DNA of 64,000 nucleotides from Gemmatimonadota bacterium (GCA_016712265.1 JADJRJ010000028.1:1-64000); one strand, 5' to 3'; positions 19,453-28,388 are shown, counted from the stretch's first letter. The notes: generated by a model from the letters alone, not told the origin. Translations and numbers: made by a program.

Positions 19453-20616
19453 TTATGCCGGTCGCCGAGGTACGGCGTCGACGCCGGGGCGCAACTGCCG
19501 GAGAAAGGTGTCCACGGGCCAGCAGGGGATGCCGCCAATCTCCAGCTTCTCCTGCCCACGATACAGGAGCATGGGCCGGCATTCCGGGTACTCGGTGACA
19601 AACGACCGGAGGCCGCTCAGGTCGGCGGTGCGCACGCGATCCGCGTGCTTGACCTCGAGCGCGAAGAAGTCGCTCTCGCCGTATACCACGAAGTCCACCT
19701 CTGTCCCCCCGCGAGTCCGCCAGTACGAAAGATCGAGCGACGTTCCCGAGTAGGCGATCCATGCGCGGAGGTGTTGCGCGACCAGTCCCTCCAGAGCCGC
19801 CCCCTCGATCTCGGCTGGGCGATCCAATGGTCCGGATGGGCGCAACGCCCGGAAGACCCCTGCATCAAAGAAGTAGAACTTCGGGTGCGAGACCGTGGCC
19901 CGACTGGCGCGCCGGCTGAACACCGGCAGGCGAAAGGCCACCAGGAGGTCGTCCAGGATGTCCACGTAACCTTCCACGACCTTGCGACTCACCGCGGCCT
20001 CTCGCGCGACGTTGCTGAGCGTCAGCACACCGCCGTGCGAGAAGCTGATCGCTTCCAGAAATCGCGAGAAGTCGCCGACGTTCCGGACCAAACCCTCGGC
20101 GCGCACTTCCTGGTCGACGTACGCTGCGACGTATGCGGACAGGGCGTCGGCCGGGTCTCCCGCACCAACAACCAACGGGACCAGGCCGGTGCGCAGGCGC
20201 TCCTCCAACGAGAAGGTGGGAAGCTCCGCCGCGAGGAACGGGTGCATCTCGCGCATGGCCGCACGACCGGCGAGGAGATTGACGCCCCCACGTCGGAGCT
20301 TGCGGGCACTGGACCCCGTGAGCACGAACCGCGGCGGGTCGGGCTGTTCGAGCAAGTCGTGTACGACATGGAGCAGCTCCGGTATCCGCTGCACCTCGTC
20401 CACCACGACGTCCCGCCGTTCACGGTTCCCGCGCACCAGCTCGCGCAGCCTTTCCGGCCGCGCCGACATCTCCCGGAAGGTCTCCGGCTGGAGGAGGTTG
20501 ACGGTTAGTGCTTCGGGGAACCGCTGCCGCAGCCAGGTGGTCTTCCCTGTGCCTCGCGGCCCGAGAAGGAAGAAACTCCCGTTCGGCGGGTCGATAAATC
20601 TCCCTAGCGGCTCCAT
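19453..20616 (-). CDS. AAA_14/DUF4143 ATPase
   Basis: Start ATG 20616 (MEPLGRFIDPPNGSF). Walker A FLLGPRGTGKTTWL is at about residues 17-30, Walker B VVVDEVQRIPELLHVVHDL near 90, and a sensor-like VLTGSSARKLRRGG near 120. A winged helix (LSNVAREAAVSRKVVEGYVD) follows, then the DUF4143 region with a nuclease-like fold: EVDFVVYGESDFFALEVKHAD resembles a (D/E)xK site. The family is found as single genes in many bacteria and archaea; no clear role is established. An imperfect inverted repeat lies directly upstream (20621-20657). A second member is at 27211-28386. Confidence 0.88.
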   Translation of the reverse strand: MEPLGRFIDPPNGSFFLLGPRGTGKTTWLRQRFPEALTVNLLQPETFREMSARPERLRELVRGNRERRDVVVDEVQRIPELLHVVHDLLEQPDPPRFVLTGSSARKLRRGGVNLLAGRAAMREMHPFLAAELPTFSLEERLRTGLVPLVVGAGDPADALSAYVAAYVDQEVRAEGLVRNVGDFSRFLEAISFSHGGVLTLSNVAREAAVSRKVVEGYVDILDDLLVAFRLPVFSRRASRATVSHPKFYFFDAGVFRALRPSGPLDRPAEIEGAALEGLVAQHLRAWIAYSGTSLDLSYWRTRGGTEVDFVVYGESDFFALEVKHADRVRTADLSGLRSFVTEYPECRPMLLYRGQEKLEIGGIPCWPVDTFLRQLRPGVDAVPRRPA

Positions 20617-20620
20617 AATG

Positions 20621-20657
20621 AGTCGCAATTTTCACCAGACAGGCACAAAATGCAACT
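20621..20657. repeat. Inverted repeat before DUF4143 ATPase gene (site A)
   Basis: The arms AGTCGCAATTTT (20621-20632) and AAAATGCAACT (20647-20657) pair with one mismatch and one bulge around a 14-base spacer containing CCAGAC. The arm nearest the gene ends five bases from the start codon, so a regulatory role is plausible. A related sequence lies at 24987-25036. Confidence 0.6.
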
Positions 20658-20742
20658 GTCGATCGACTCGCGTCACGTTCCTGGGTCGCCAGCCGAGCTC
20701 GATGGGATCAGCTCGGCTGGCGTCACCGTCCGTCCCGTCGCC

Positions 20743-23535
20743 CTAGTCCGGGCGCCGGTTCGATCCTGACCCGCTGCCGGTCCCGCTGAACTCGAAGGCG
20801 CCCTTGTCGCAGGGGCCCTGGCGGGCGTTGCCGCGCTGGTCCGTCGCGGGACACGCGGCGGCAACGGCCGTGTTGATCGCCGGGCTGCCAGTGAGCAGCG
20901 CGTGGGTGGGTGTGGGGCCACCGTTCCCCTTGAGCTCCGATTCGACGCCGGGAGCCACGCCCACCTGGTCGGTGGAGACGCTGAACGCGCCACATGAAGC
21001 ATCGGATGCGAGGTTCCCACCGCCAGATGTCATGGTGCCGGTGCCCAGCAACCCGCAATTCACGGAGGCGCTCCCCACCGTGTTGGCCGCGACGATCGTG
21101 TTGGTCACGGTCGTCGGTCCGTTCCAGCTGACAATGCCGCCCCCAGTGGAGTCGGCGGCGTTGCCAAAGAAGGTGCTGTTCACCACCGACGCACTATTGA
21201 TCGCAAGCAGGCCACCCCCCGCGTGCCGCGAGGTGTTGCGGGAGATGGTGGAGTTCGAGAGCACCAACGCGGCTCCCTGCGTGTTGGTCGCGACGATGCC
21301 GCCCCCGCCGAGCGCGGCGATGTTACCGAAGACGGTGGACGACCGGATGGTGGTGTTCCGGACTGCGGCCACACCGCCGCCCTGCCCGGCCGTTGTCTCG
21401 TTGCTGTCGACCATCACTTCCTCCAGGAGGACGGCGCCACCGACCAAGAGGAGTCCGCCCCCGGCGCCCGTCGACCGGTTCTTGGTGAAGCGACTCTTCC
21501 GGCTCGTCACGGTGGCGGTGAACGCGACCAGGACGCCTCCGCCCGGCCCTGAGGTCACGCGGTTGGACGACACCGTGCTCTCCGTGAGGGTGAGGTTGCC
21601 CCCGTCGACATTGAGGGCGCCGCCCTGCGAAACGCCGAGGTTGTTGTGCAGCGTGGACTGCGTGAGGCTCACCTGCACGCCGTTGGTTGCCATATGACCG
21701 GCGCCGCCCCGGGCCGCCTGGTTGTCCTCGAGCCGGACGCTGGTCATGGTGAGCGATGCCTGGTCAAACGCGGCGAATCCGCCGCCGAGCCCCGAGGTGC
21801 GATTGCCGCTCACCTGCACGTTGGTCAACGCAACGACCGCGGAGTTCTGCGCGAAGAATCCACCGCCGCCGAAGGTCCCGGCGGTGTTCCCGCGAATCGA
21901 GCCACCGGTCATCGTGACCCGGGCGTTGCCCCACGCGAAGATGCCCCCGCGACCATTCGTGCTTGAGGTGCTGTTGCTATCTACGCGCGTGCCGCTCAAC
22001 GTGGCCGTGCCCGTGGTGGCGACCACCAGGCCACCGCCGAGCTGCGCGCTGTTGGAGCTGATCACCGAGTTCACGAGGTCCAGGGACACACTGCCCAGGA
22101 CGCGCACGCCGCCACCCTCACCGGTCGGGGCGGAATTGCCCCGGATGCTCACGCCGGTCATCGAGACCTGGTCGACCAGTTGCGCCGCCGCCGATCCCTG
22201 CCCGGCCGTGAGGTTGGAGGCCGCCGCCTGCAACAGGACACCACCACCCCCGGTGGCGCCGGCCTGGACCTGGTTGTTCTCGATGAGGGTGTTGGTGAGC
22301 GCGACGGTGGGCGCATTCAGTGCGTAGATGCCGCCGCCCCAGCCATTGGTCACCGTGTTGTTGCGCACGGCGCCGCCGAGCATGGTGAGCGTGCTCGCTG
22401 CCGAGAGGGCGATGCCTCCGCCGGAGACATTCGTGCCATCGGCGATGTTGTTGGCCACCACGACGGTATCGAGCCGCACCTTGCTGGCTCCTCCCACGAC
22501 GAGGCCACCGCCGCTGGATGCATCAGCCCGATTGTTCTCGATGATCACCTGCTGCAGCGCGACGGTTGCCCCTGCGTCGATGCGAATGCCGCCGCCGGCA
22601 TTGGCGACGGACCCGTTCCGGACGGTGAGGCCGCGCACGGTCACTGCGATCGCGCCGGAGATGTCGAGTCCGCGACGGCGATTGGCCACGGATCCTGCGG
22701 CGTCGAGGATGGTGAGCGATGGCCCGCGGCCGAGCAGATAGATCTCGGTGGTGATGCCAGGGAGCGAACCGCCGAGTCGGATCTGGTCGGCCGTTGTCCC
22801 GGTGGCGGACGGGCCCTGGACGAGGATGGTGTCCCGCCCCGCGCGCGCATTGGCGAGTTGGATCGCCTCGCGCAGGGAGCAGTGGCTCCAGCTGCACGCC
22901 CCGTCATCGGCGTCATCGGTGGCGCGTACCAGGAGCTCGCCGCGCACGCGGACCTGCACCGTGGCGGTCTTGCTGGAGTCGGCCGCGCTCGCCACCGTGA
23001 CGGTACAGGTCCGACCGGTGTCCGGTGCGACGTAGGCGACGGTGTTGCCGCTGCCGGGGGTGACGGCGCCGCAGGTCGTGGACCAGAGAATCCGGGTGGA
23101 ATCGGTCCCGGCCACGGTCGCGGTGAAGGTGGCGGGCTCGCCGCGGAACAGGGTGTCCGACGTTGGTGAGACGGAGAGCGAAACCCCGGTCACGGTCGCC
23201 GTCGCACTTGCACTCTTGGTCGGGTCCTGGCTGCTGGTGGCGGTCACGGTGTAGGTGCCACCTGCTGCCGGGGCCTGCCAGGTGACCGTGCTGCCGGTTC
23301 CGGCGATGGTCCCGCCGGTGGCGGTCCAGGTGACGGCGGTATTGGTGGCGTTAGTGACGGTCGCCGTGTAGCTCTGCACCCCCCGGGCGCCGAGCGACGA
23401 GGTGGTCGGTGAGACCGCCACCTGCACCGGTGGAGGCGGCGGGGGGGGTGGGGGGGCGGCGCTTTCGCCTCCGCCGCAGGCGATCAAGACGGAAGCCATG
23501 ACAAAGGTGCTAAAACGGATCGGGCTGGGCCGCAT
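20743..23535 (-). CDS. Surface lipoprotein with Ig-like domains and CSLREAI beta-helix
   Basis: Start ATG 23535 (a GGAG stands 5' of it). The signal FVMASVLIACGGG ends in a lipobox Cys, and a run of nine Pro follows. Two Ig-like domains precede CSWSHCSLREAIQLANA, the CSLREAI motif of secreted beta-helix proteins. The remaining 650 residues are short repeats with NNxA-DxxGGG patterns, a right-handed parallel beta-helix. A late Cys pair (CPATDQRGNARQGPCDKGAF) is typical of these proteins. It is outside the cell and may bind or cut polysaccharide, but no catalytic residues can be assigned. Confidence 0.88.
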   Translation of the reverse strand: MRPSPIRFSTFVMASVLIACGGGESAAPPPPPPPPPVQVAVSPTTSSLGARGVQSYTATVTNATNTAVTWTATGGTIAGTGSTVTWQAPAAGGTYTVTATSSQDPTKSASATATVTGVSLSVSPTSDTLFRGEPATFTATVAGTDSTRILWSTTCGAVTPGSGNTVAYVAPDTGRTCTVTVASAADSSKTATVQVRVRGELLVRATDDADDGACSWSHCSLREAIQLANARAGRDTILVQGPSATGTTADQIRLGGSLPGITTEIYLLGRGPSLTILDAAGSVANRRRGLDISGAIAVTVRGLTVRNGSVANAGGGIRIDAGATVALQQVIIENNRADASSGGGLVVGGASKVRLDTVVVANNIADGTNVSGGGIALSAASTLTMLGGAVRNNTVTNGWGGGIYALNAPTVALTNTLIENNQVQAGATGGGGVLLQAAASNLTAGQGSAAAQLVDQVSMTGVSIRGNSAPTGEGGGVRVLGSVSLDLVNSVISSNSAQLGGGLVVATTGTATLSGTRVDSNSTSSTNGRGGIFAWGNARVTMTGGSIRGNTAGTFGGGGFFAQNSAVVALTNVQVSGNRTSGLGGGFAAFDQASLTMTSVRLEDNQAARGGAGHMATNGVQVSLTQSTLHNNLGVSQGGALNVDGGNLTLTESTVSSNRVTSGPGGGVLVAFTATVTSRKSRFTKNRSTGAGGGLLLVGGAVLLEEVMVDSNETTAGQGGGVAAVRNTTIRSSTVFGNIAALGGGGIVATNTQGAALVLSNSTISRNTSRHAGGGLLAINSASVVNSTFFGNAADSTGGGIVSWNGPTTVTNTIVAANTVGSASVNCGLLGTGTMTSGGGNLASDASCGAFSVSTDQVGVAPGVESELKGNGGPTPTHALLTGSPAINTAVAAACPATDQRGNARQGPCDKGAFEFSGTGSGSGSNRRPD

Positions 23536-23798
23536 TGAGGTGCTCCGGGATTGGCGGGGTCCGGATACAGGCGCAATCAGATGAAAAAGGGCTCATCCGG
23601 CGCGGCCAGACGTCAGGGGCCTCGACGTCGCGGGCGATCGCCAGGACGTCCAGGGGCGCCGCGCGGAACCCGACGGCGTGTGCGGCATTGCTGGATGGAC
23701 GCCGACGGGGAGCGGCCCGGCGGTCAGTAGTGATCCTGGCTACAGTCAGAGTGCCAAGGGCGTCCTACCCTTCGCCTCGTGTCCTCCATCACTCCCGC
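23536..23798. other. Divergent intergenic region
   Basis: It separates the beta-helix lipoprotein (minus) and the lipoprotein at 23799 (plus), so both promoters should be here. No clear -35/-10 pair was found. A short frame, CGIAGW, resembles the start of glutamine amidotransferases, but it is only a few residues long. Confidence 0.4.
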
Positions 23799-24977
23799 AT
23801 GACTCGTCGCCTCCCCTTCCACTACGCCCTCGCCGCCACCATCGCCCTTGGCGGCTGCGATGTCGCCCTGGATGCGCCGCTTTCCCCGGTAGGGCCAAGC
23901 GCGACGACCCCCACGGTCGCCGCCATGTTCGAGTTGATTGGCGGGTACCGCCTGGGCGTGGACTACGCGAGCGAGGGACTGGCCATTGTCCCCGATGCCC
24001 AGGGGTTCGCGCAAGCGCTCGTTGGAGGTGCCCATGCGCACCAGCGTGGTGTGCATTTGTATGAACTCCCGGGCGCGCCGGGGCCTGGCAACGACGTGAA
24101 CGCCTACCCGCTCGTGGTCCCGACGCGCACCTGGTCGGTTGCCACGCTCTACCCACGCTGGATGGACGGGCAAACGCTGCGTGACCTGGCGGTCGTTCCG
24201 GCGCCCGGTGGCTTCGCCCTGGCCGGGATCGGACGGGTATTCTACAACACCAGCCCGCGAGCCGTCACACAGATCAACGTCCGCGAGATCCGTGCCGTGG
24301 ACTACGCGTTAGGCGGCACACGCGAGGTGGCGGTGCCCCTGCCGGAGCAGGAATTCACCGGCTTCATCAAGCACGAGGATCGCACCCAGGACCTCCTGGC
24401 CATCGGAGGTGGCGCCTACGACTCCGGCCAGGGCTCGGTCGGTGGATTGAGCTACGCGGTGCAAGGTGCGGACGGGGTGTGGCGCCGGCGACTGACGCCG
24501 CCATCGTTCGGCGACCTGGCGTCGCCGAGGCTGCCGCGGGACAGCGCGTACTCGTGTCCGGAAGGGCCAAGCTGGGTCTGCATCCCGCCGGCGAATGGGA
24601 AGGGGGTCTGGTCCACCGAGCGCATCGGCGGGGGCGGGGTCCGCATCGGGAACACGATCGTCTTCATCGCCACACTCGGCTACGGCCCGCGCACGTACGC
24701 GCGCCAGAGCTACACCTTTGGTGATCCGGCGCAGGACCGCGCGGTCGCGTACTTCTTCCAGCAGGATCCCGCGACGCAGGCGGTGACGCTGGCTGCATAC
24801 GATCGCTGGACCTTTGCGCAGCCGGGCGAGCTGGTGATTGGTGTGGCGCGCGGCCGGTTGCGAGGGGTGAACGAGCCAGTGCTCTTTGTGGCGACGTCGA
24901 TGGCCTGGGCGCCGAGTGCGGGCGCGGGGAAGGTGGGTACGGTGGTGCACGCGTTCAGGATCACGGCGGGCGGATAG
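23799..24977 (+). CDS. Hypothetical lipoprotein
   Basis: Starting at ATG 23799 the signal ALAATIALGGC ends in a lipobox Cys. The 392-residue product has no recognised domain. It is rich in aromatic and Gly-containing strands (LAIGGGAYDSGQGSVGGLSY and VRIGNTIVFIATLGYGPRTY), suggesting a beta-propeller or similar all-beta fold on the outside of a membrane. Earlier starts in the same frame would add a stretch that does not look like protein. Divergent from the beta-helix lipoprotein, with which it may share regulation. Confidence 0.8.
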   Translation: MTRRLPFHYALAATIALGGCDVALDAPLSPVGPSATTPTVAAMFELIGGYRLGVDYASEGLAIVPDAQGFAQALVGGAHAHQRGVHLYELPGAPGPGNDVNAYPLVVPTRTWSVATLYPRWMDGQTLRDLAVVPAPGGFALAGIGRVFYNTSPRAVTQINVREIRAVDYALGGTREVAVPLPEQEFTGFIKHEDRTQDLLAIGGGAYDSGQGSVGGLSYAVQGADGVWRRRLTPPSFGDLASPRLPRDSAYSCPEGPSWVCIPPANGKGVWSTERIGGGGVRIGNTIVFIATLGYGPRTYARQSYTFGDPAQDRAVAYFFQQDPATQAVTLAAYDRWTFAQPGELVIGVARGRLRGVNEPVLFVATSMAWAPSAGAGKVGTVVHAFRITAGG

Positions 24978-24986
24978 CGTTCGCTC

Positions 24987-25036
24987 GGCTCCGGAATGAG
25001 TCGCGTTTCTCCCCAGGCAGGGGGAAAATGCGACCT
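24987..25036. repeat. Inverted repeat without ATPase gene (site B)
   Basis: The arms GTCGCGTTTCTCCCC (25000-25014) and GGGGGAAAATGCGAC (25020-25034) pair at 12 of 15 positions. Over 50 bases it is about 76 percent identical to the sequence covering the start and upstream repeat of the ATPase gene at 20616 (20609-20658). Here the start codon is changed and no ATPase follows, so it looks like the left-over edge of a lost gene. Confidence 0.55.
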
Positions 25037-25115
25037 TGAGTTCCAGGGCGTACGGGAACCGTCGTGGTGTGGCACCGCGTCATCTGTGCTGTGCACGTCA
25101 GCCAGCGACCGCTGA

Positions 25116-25147
25116 CATCTGATGCGTGATGCGATATCATCTGATGC
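25116..25147 (+). promoter_or_regulatory. Two direct repeats before VapB (candidate operator)
   Basis: CATCTGATGC occurs at 25116-25125 and 25138-25147, starting 22 bases apart (about two helical turns) and ending directly before ATG 25148. This is a fitting arrangement for binding by the ribbon-helix-helix antitoxin. It also leaves no room for a normal ribosome-binding site. Confidence 0.5.
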
Positions 25148-25390
25148 ATGCGCACCACCCTCGACATCGCCGACGACGTGCTTCAGGCCGCCAAGGAGCG
25201 GGCCCGCCGGGAGAACAAGACGGCGGGTGAGGTCGTCTCGGAGCTGTTGCGGCAGGCACTGACGGTGCCGACATCTGGCGTGGTTCGTGAACCCAAACCG
25301 GTGTATGGACTCAAGCCGTTTGCGCGCCGCGGTGGCATCGTCACGAACGAGTTGATCGACCAGCTGCGCAATGAGCCCAACGGTGTGTAG
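25148..25390 (+). CDS. vapB: VapB-type ribbon-helix-helix antitoxin
   Basis: The 80-residue product starts MRTTLDIADDVLQAAKERA, the strand and first helix of the ribbon-helix-helix fold, then NKTAGEVVSELLRQAL for the second helix. The tail, KPFARRGGIVTNELIDQLR, is of the type that wraps around a PIN-domain toxin. Its partner is almost entirely deleted (next feature), so this is now a solitary antitoxin, free to act on its own or on other promoters. Confidence 0.88.
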   Translation: MRTTLDIADDVLQAAKERARRENKTAGEVVSELLRQALTVPTSGVVREPKPVYGLKPFARRGGIVTNELIDQLRNEPNGV

Positions 25391-25394
25391 CCCC

Positions 25395-25493
25395 CTGACG
25401 GTGATGTACGGCGGTCGGCTGGTCACCTTCGATGGGGCGATTCCTACCTCAGCGGTCGTCGGCGCCAAGCCCAGGCACCTGTTGAGCCTGTAG
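25395..25493 (+). pseudogene. vapC: VapC C-terminal fragment
   Basis: About 32 residues read YGGRLVTFDGAIPTSAVVGA and then LLSL before a stop. This matches the end of PIN-domain toxins, where GGxLVTFDxAI holds the last acidic metal ligand (Asp). All of the catalytic N-terminal part, with three of the four acidic residues, is missing. The fragment lies straight after the VapB stop, so one internal deletion explains it. Confidence 0.7.
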
Positions 25494-25523
25494 CACCCCG
25501 GCGCGACATCCGCGTCTCCTACG

Positions 25524-25673
25524 TCATGGTGACGCCTTCTTCCGTGCCGTGACTGCGCCCGACTTCGCGGGCGGCCGACCCTCTCCCTTGTCCATGACCA
25601 GTCGTCGCGCCTTCACATCCACCCGGTAGGCGACATTCGGGTCAAACCGGAACGTTGCCGGCGCATGCAGCAC
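25524..25673 (-). CDS. Possible small open reading frame, unidentified
   Basis: From GTG 25673 the frame VLHAPATFRFDPNVAYRVDV then VKARRLVMDK looks protein-like and ends basic (AVTARKKASP). It follows the serine hydrolase and its hairpin on the same strand. It may be a remnant of a gene whose start was lost. No family was recognised. Confidence 0.2.
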   Translation of the reverse strand: MLHAPATFRFDPNVAYRVDVKARRLVMDKGEGRPPAKSGAVTARKKASP

Positions 25674-25713
25674 GCGCAGCTTGGCGACCTTCGCGCCGTG
25701 ATTCCGGCGGGGC

Positions 25714-25733
25714 GGGAGCGCTGAGGCGCTCCC
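25714..25733. terminator. Hairpin after the serine hydrolase gene
   Basis: A perfect eight-base stem (GGGAGCGC / GCGCTCCC) with a TGAG loop sits seven bases past the stop of the minus-strand gene. There is no T-run, so its strength as a terminator is uncertain. Confidence 0.55.
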
Positions 25734-25739
25734 ACCATC

Positions 25740-27119
25740 CTAGCGCCGGGTGGCCTTCTGCTGCTGTCCGCCCTGGTCCAGCGTGAGCGTCATCGCACCG
25801 GTGGAGTCGGCGGCAAACCGCACTTTCGCCGGCACCACCCGCAGGTAGAAGTTTGTCGCCGATTCGGGCCAGAGTCGGAATCGCGGCTGGCCGGTGAGCT
25901 GGACGTAGAGCTTGCCTCCGACCTCGCTGATGGCGATCAGGACGCCAGGGGCGAGGGCGTACGACCCCACATATCCGCGCAGTGTCTCGGCGGGCACGGC
26001 CACGTTGGCCCGGGCCGGCGTGGGCATCAGCGGGACCGTCGCGTCGACCAGGTGGAGGCCGAGGTCGTCCACGCTGTTGGCCGTGTTAGACCACACCATG
26101 GAGTGCGCGCCGGTGGCCGGATCGAAGCCGAAGAAGGTGCGAAAGCCGCCGGTGCCGCCGTTGTGCCAGACGATCGAACGCCCGTTGGCCTCGCGGACGT
26201 GCCAGCCGAGCGCGATGCGCATGTTGGGGATCGTCGTTGGGCGGCGTGGTTCGATGGAGAAGGCGATCGCCTTGCCTAACGGCCCGCGGTCGCGATGCGT
26301 GACGGCGTCGGCGAACTTGAGCATGTCGCGCGTGGTCGAGCGAAGCGCGCCCGCGCCGGCCATGGTCGGAATGTCCCAGGGGGAGGCTTCCTCCAGGTCG
26401 GCGTCGTGCGGGACGGCAAAGCGCGCGGCCTTGTCGGCCGGCATGACGATGAAGGTCTCGGTCATGCCTAACGGCGCGAGCACGCGCTCACGCAGCAGCG
26501 CTTCATAGGACTTGCCGGCGCGCAGGCCGAGCACGTGCCCAAGGAGTCCCATCCCGATGTTGGAGTACTCGTAGCGCTCGCCCGGGTCGCGCCGCAGCGT
26601 GTGGGCCGACAGGAAGTCGTACATCTGTTGCACGCTGTAGTCGGCATACGGGTTCCGGGGGTCCTTCGGCGTCATGTTGTTGCCGACCGACGGAAGCCCC
26701 GAGCTCGCCGTGGCCAGGTCGAGGAGGGTGATCACCTTGCCGTTGCGGCTGGGCATCGTCACCCCGGCCGGCAGGAACTTCTGCACGGGGTCCTCGAGCG
26801 CGACCTCGCCCTTGAGCACCATGTCGGCCAACAGGATGTTGGTGAAGACCTTGGTGATGGAGCCGATCTCGAAGAATGATTCGCCGCTGACGGGGCGGCC
26901 GTCGCGCTGGGGGCCCCCTGCGGAGACGATGCGATCCCGCTGCCCCTCGCGTACCCCGACCACGATCCCGGTGGCGTAGCCGTTCGCCACTCGCTCGGTG
27001 ATCCAGCGCTGGATGGCGCTGTCGGCCGGCGGCGACTGTGCCGTCCCAGGGGCTGCCGCGAGCGTCGACAGGACGGCCAGGGTCGTGGCGAGCATTCGGC
27101 GAGAGGAGAGAAGGCGCAT
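25740..27119 (-). CDS. Serine hydrolase of the beta-lactamase/D-aminopeptidase family
   Basis: Start ATG 27119 gives signal LATTLAVLSTLAAAPGTAQS. The active-site serine is in EIGSITKVFTN (SxxK). The second motif is YEYSNIGMGLLGHVLG (YxN). The third region, IVWHNGGTGGFRTFFGFD, is the HxG of class C-like enzymes. The C-terminal 110 residues form a lipocalin-like barrel common to this group (RGYVGSYALAPGVLIAISEV). It acts in the periplasm on peptides or esters; substrate unknown. A hairpin follows the stop. Confidence 0.9.
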   Translation of the reverse strand: MRLLSSRRMLATTLAVLSTLAAAPGTAQSPPADSAIQRWITERVANGYATGIVVGVREGQRDRIVSAGGPQRDGRPVSGESFFEIGSITKVFTNILLADMVLKGEVALEDPVQKFLPAGVTMPSRNGKVITLLDLATASSGLPSVGNNMTPKDPRNPYADYSVQQMYDFLSAHTLRRDPGERYEYSNIGMGLLGHVLGLRAGKSYEALLRERVLAPLGMTETFIVMPADKAARFAVPHDADLEEASPWDIPTMAGAGALRSTTRDMLKFADAVTHRDRGPLGKAIAFSIEPRRPTTIPNMRIALGWHVREANGRSIVWHNGGTGGFRTFFGFDPATGAHSMVWSNTANSVDDLGLHLVDATVPLMPTPARANVAVPAETLRGYVGSYALAPGVLIAISEVGGKLYVQLTGQPRFRLWPESATNFYLRVVPAKVRFAADSTGAMTLTLDQGGQQQKATRR

Positions 27120-27210
27120 CGATCGGATGAAGAAAGGGGAGGCAACCGGAATACTAATGAGAACTGACATCAGGCCCGGCGCCGGAGCTGACGGTGTCTG
27201 GCCGTCGTGC

Positions 27211-28386
27211 TCAGACAGTGCTGAGGTCCTGCACCAGTTCTGGCAGCGAGATCGCCGTCACCCCATCACCCATCGGCCACCGGGCCTCCCCGCCATGAAC
27301 GACGTACGCGGTGCGGGGCGAAAGGTCGGCACACGCGTTCCGAAAGCCGCGTGACACGACGGGCGCATTCGATCGCTTGATCTCGACCACGACGTCCACC
27401 GTCCCGCCATGTTCCAGGACGAGGTCCGCCTCCGCGCCCTTCTCCGTCCGAAAGTACATCGGGATGCGATGGGGTCCGGCGGCGGCGATCAGTTGCTCCA
27501 GCACAAACCCTTCCCAGCTGGCTCCGGCCACCGGGTGCGACAGGACGTCGTCGATGGTTGTCAGGCCCAGCAGGGCATGGAGGACGCCGCTGTCGCGCAG
27601 GTACACCTTGGGGGCGCGCACGAGGCGCTTGCCGATGTGGCCGCTCCATGGTGGGAGTCGACGCACCAGGAGCAGGTCGGCCAGGAGGTCGACGTACCGC
27701 GCGACGGCCGGTGCGGATACCTCGAGGCTGGCCGCGAGCCGCGCCTTGTTGAGCTGTGTCCCGTGTGCATGGGCGAGCATTCCCCACAAGCGTCCCACCA
27801 TCGTCGCCGGCAGGCGCGGGGCAAACATCGGGACATCACGCTCGAGATAACTGCGCACGAAATCGAGTCGCCACTGAAGGCTCTCCGCAGCGTCGCCCGC
27901 CAACAAACTCTCCGGAAATCCTCCGCGAACCCAGAGGAGGTCCGTGGCCGGTCCTTCCGGCGGCAGTTCCGTGTTGAGGATCGGCGTCAGCTCCAGGTAC
28001 GTCGCGCGTCCAGCCAGCGACTCGCCTGCCTGGTGTTGAAGTTCGAGTGACGCCGATCCGAGGAGGAGAAAGTGGCCCGCCTTGTCGCCGGCCGCGCGCC
28101 GGTCGTCAATGATGCCCCGCAGGGTCTCGAACAACCCGGGCATGCGGTGGACTTCATCGAGGATGACGAGCTTTCCGGCTTGGGCGCGGAGGTACGTGTC
28201 CGCGGTGTCGAGGCGTCTTCGGTCCGCTTCGCGCTCCAGGTCGAGGTACAGGGCACGGTCGCCACGCTCGGCGGCGAGCGCCTTGGCCAGGGTCGTCTTT
28301 CCGACCTGCCGGGGGCCGAGCAGGACCACGGCGGGGGTGGCTGCGAGTCGCGCCCTCGTGCGCTCGTGCAAGTCGCGACCAATCAT
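27211..28386 (-). CDS. AAA_14/DUF4143 ATPase
   Basis: Start ATG 28386 (MIGRDLHERTRARLAATP). Walker A VVLLGPRQVGKTTLAKALA near residues 20-38, Walker B LVILDEVHRMPGLFETLRG near 90, and sensor LLLGSASLELQHQAGES near 122. A central winged helix (LNKARLAASLEVSAPAVARY) precedes the DUF4143 end, where GAEADLVLEHGGTVDVVVE and IKR resemble a PD-(D/E)xK site. This is the second member of its family in the window and it differs clearly from the first. An inverted repeat sits directly before its start. Confidence 0.88.
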   Translation of the reverse strand: MIGRDLHERTRARLAATPAVVLLGPRQVGKTTLAKALAAERGDRALYLDLEREADRRRLDTADTYLRAQAGKLVILDEVHRMPGLFETLRGIIDDRRAAGDKAGHFLLLGSASLELQHQAGESLAGRATYLELTPILNTELPPEGPATDLLWVRGGFPESLLAGDAAESLQWRLDFVRSYLERDVPMFAPRLPATMVGRLWGMLAHAHGTQLNKARLAASLEVSAPAVARYVDLLADLLLVRRLPPWSGHIGKRLVRAPKVYLRDSGVLHALLGLTTIDDVLSHPVAGASWEGFVLEQLIAAAGPHRIPMYFRTEKGAEADLVLEHGGTVDVVVEIKRSNAPVVSRGFRNACADLSPRTAYVVHGGEARWPMGDGVTAISLPELVQDLSTV

Positions 28387-28388
28387 GT

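Noticed and set aside
23678..23710. CGIAGW, like the start of class II glutamine amidotransferases
   Set aside because: Only six residues match and the following sequence does not; it is most likely chance.
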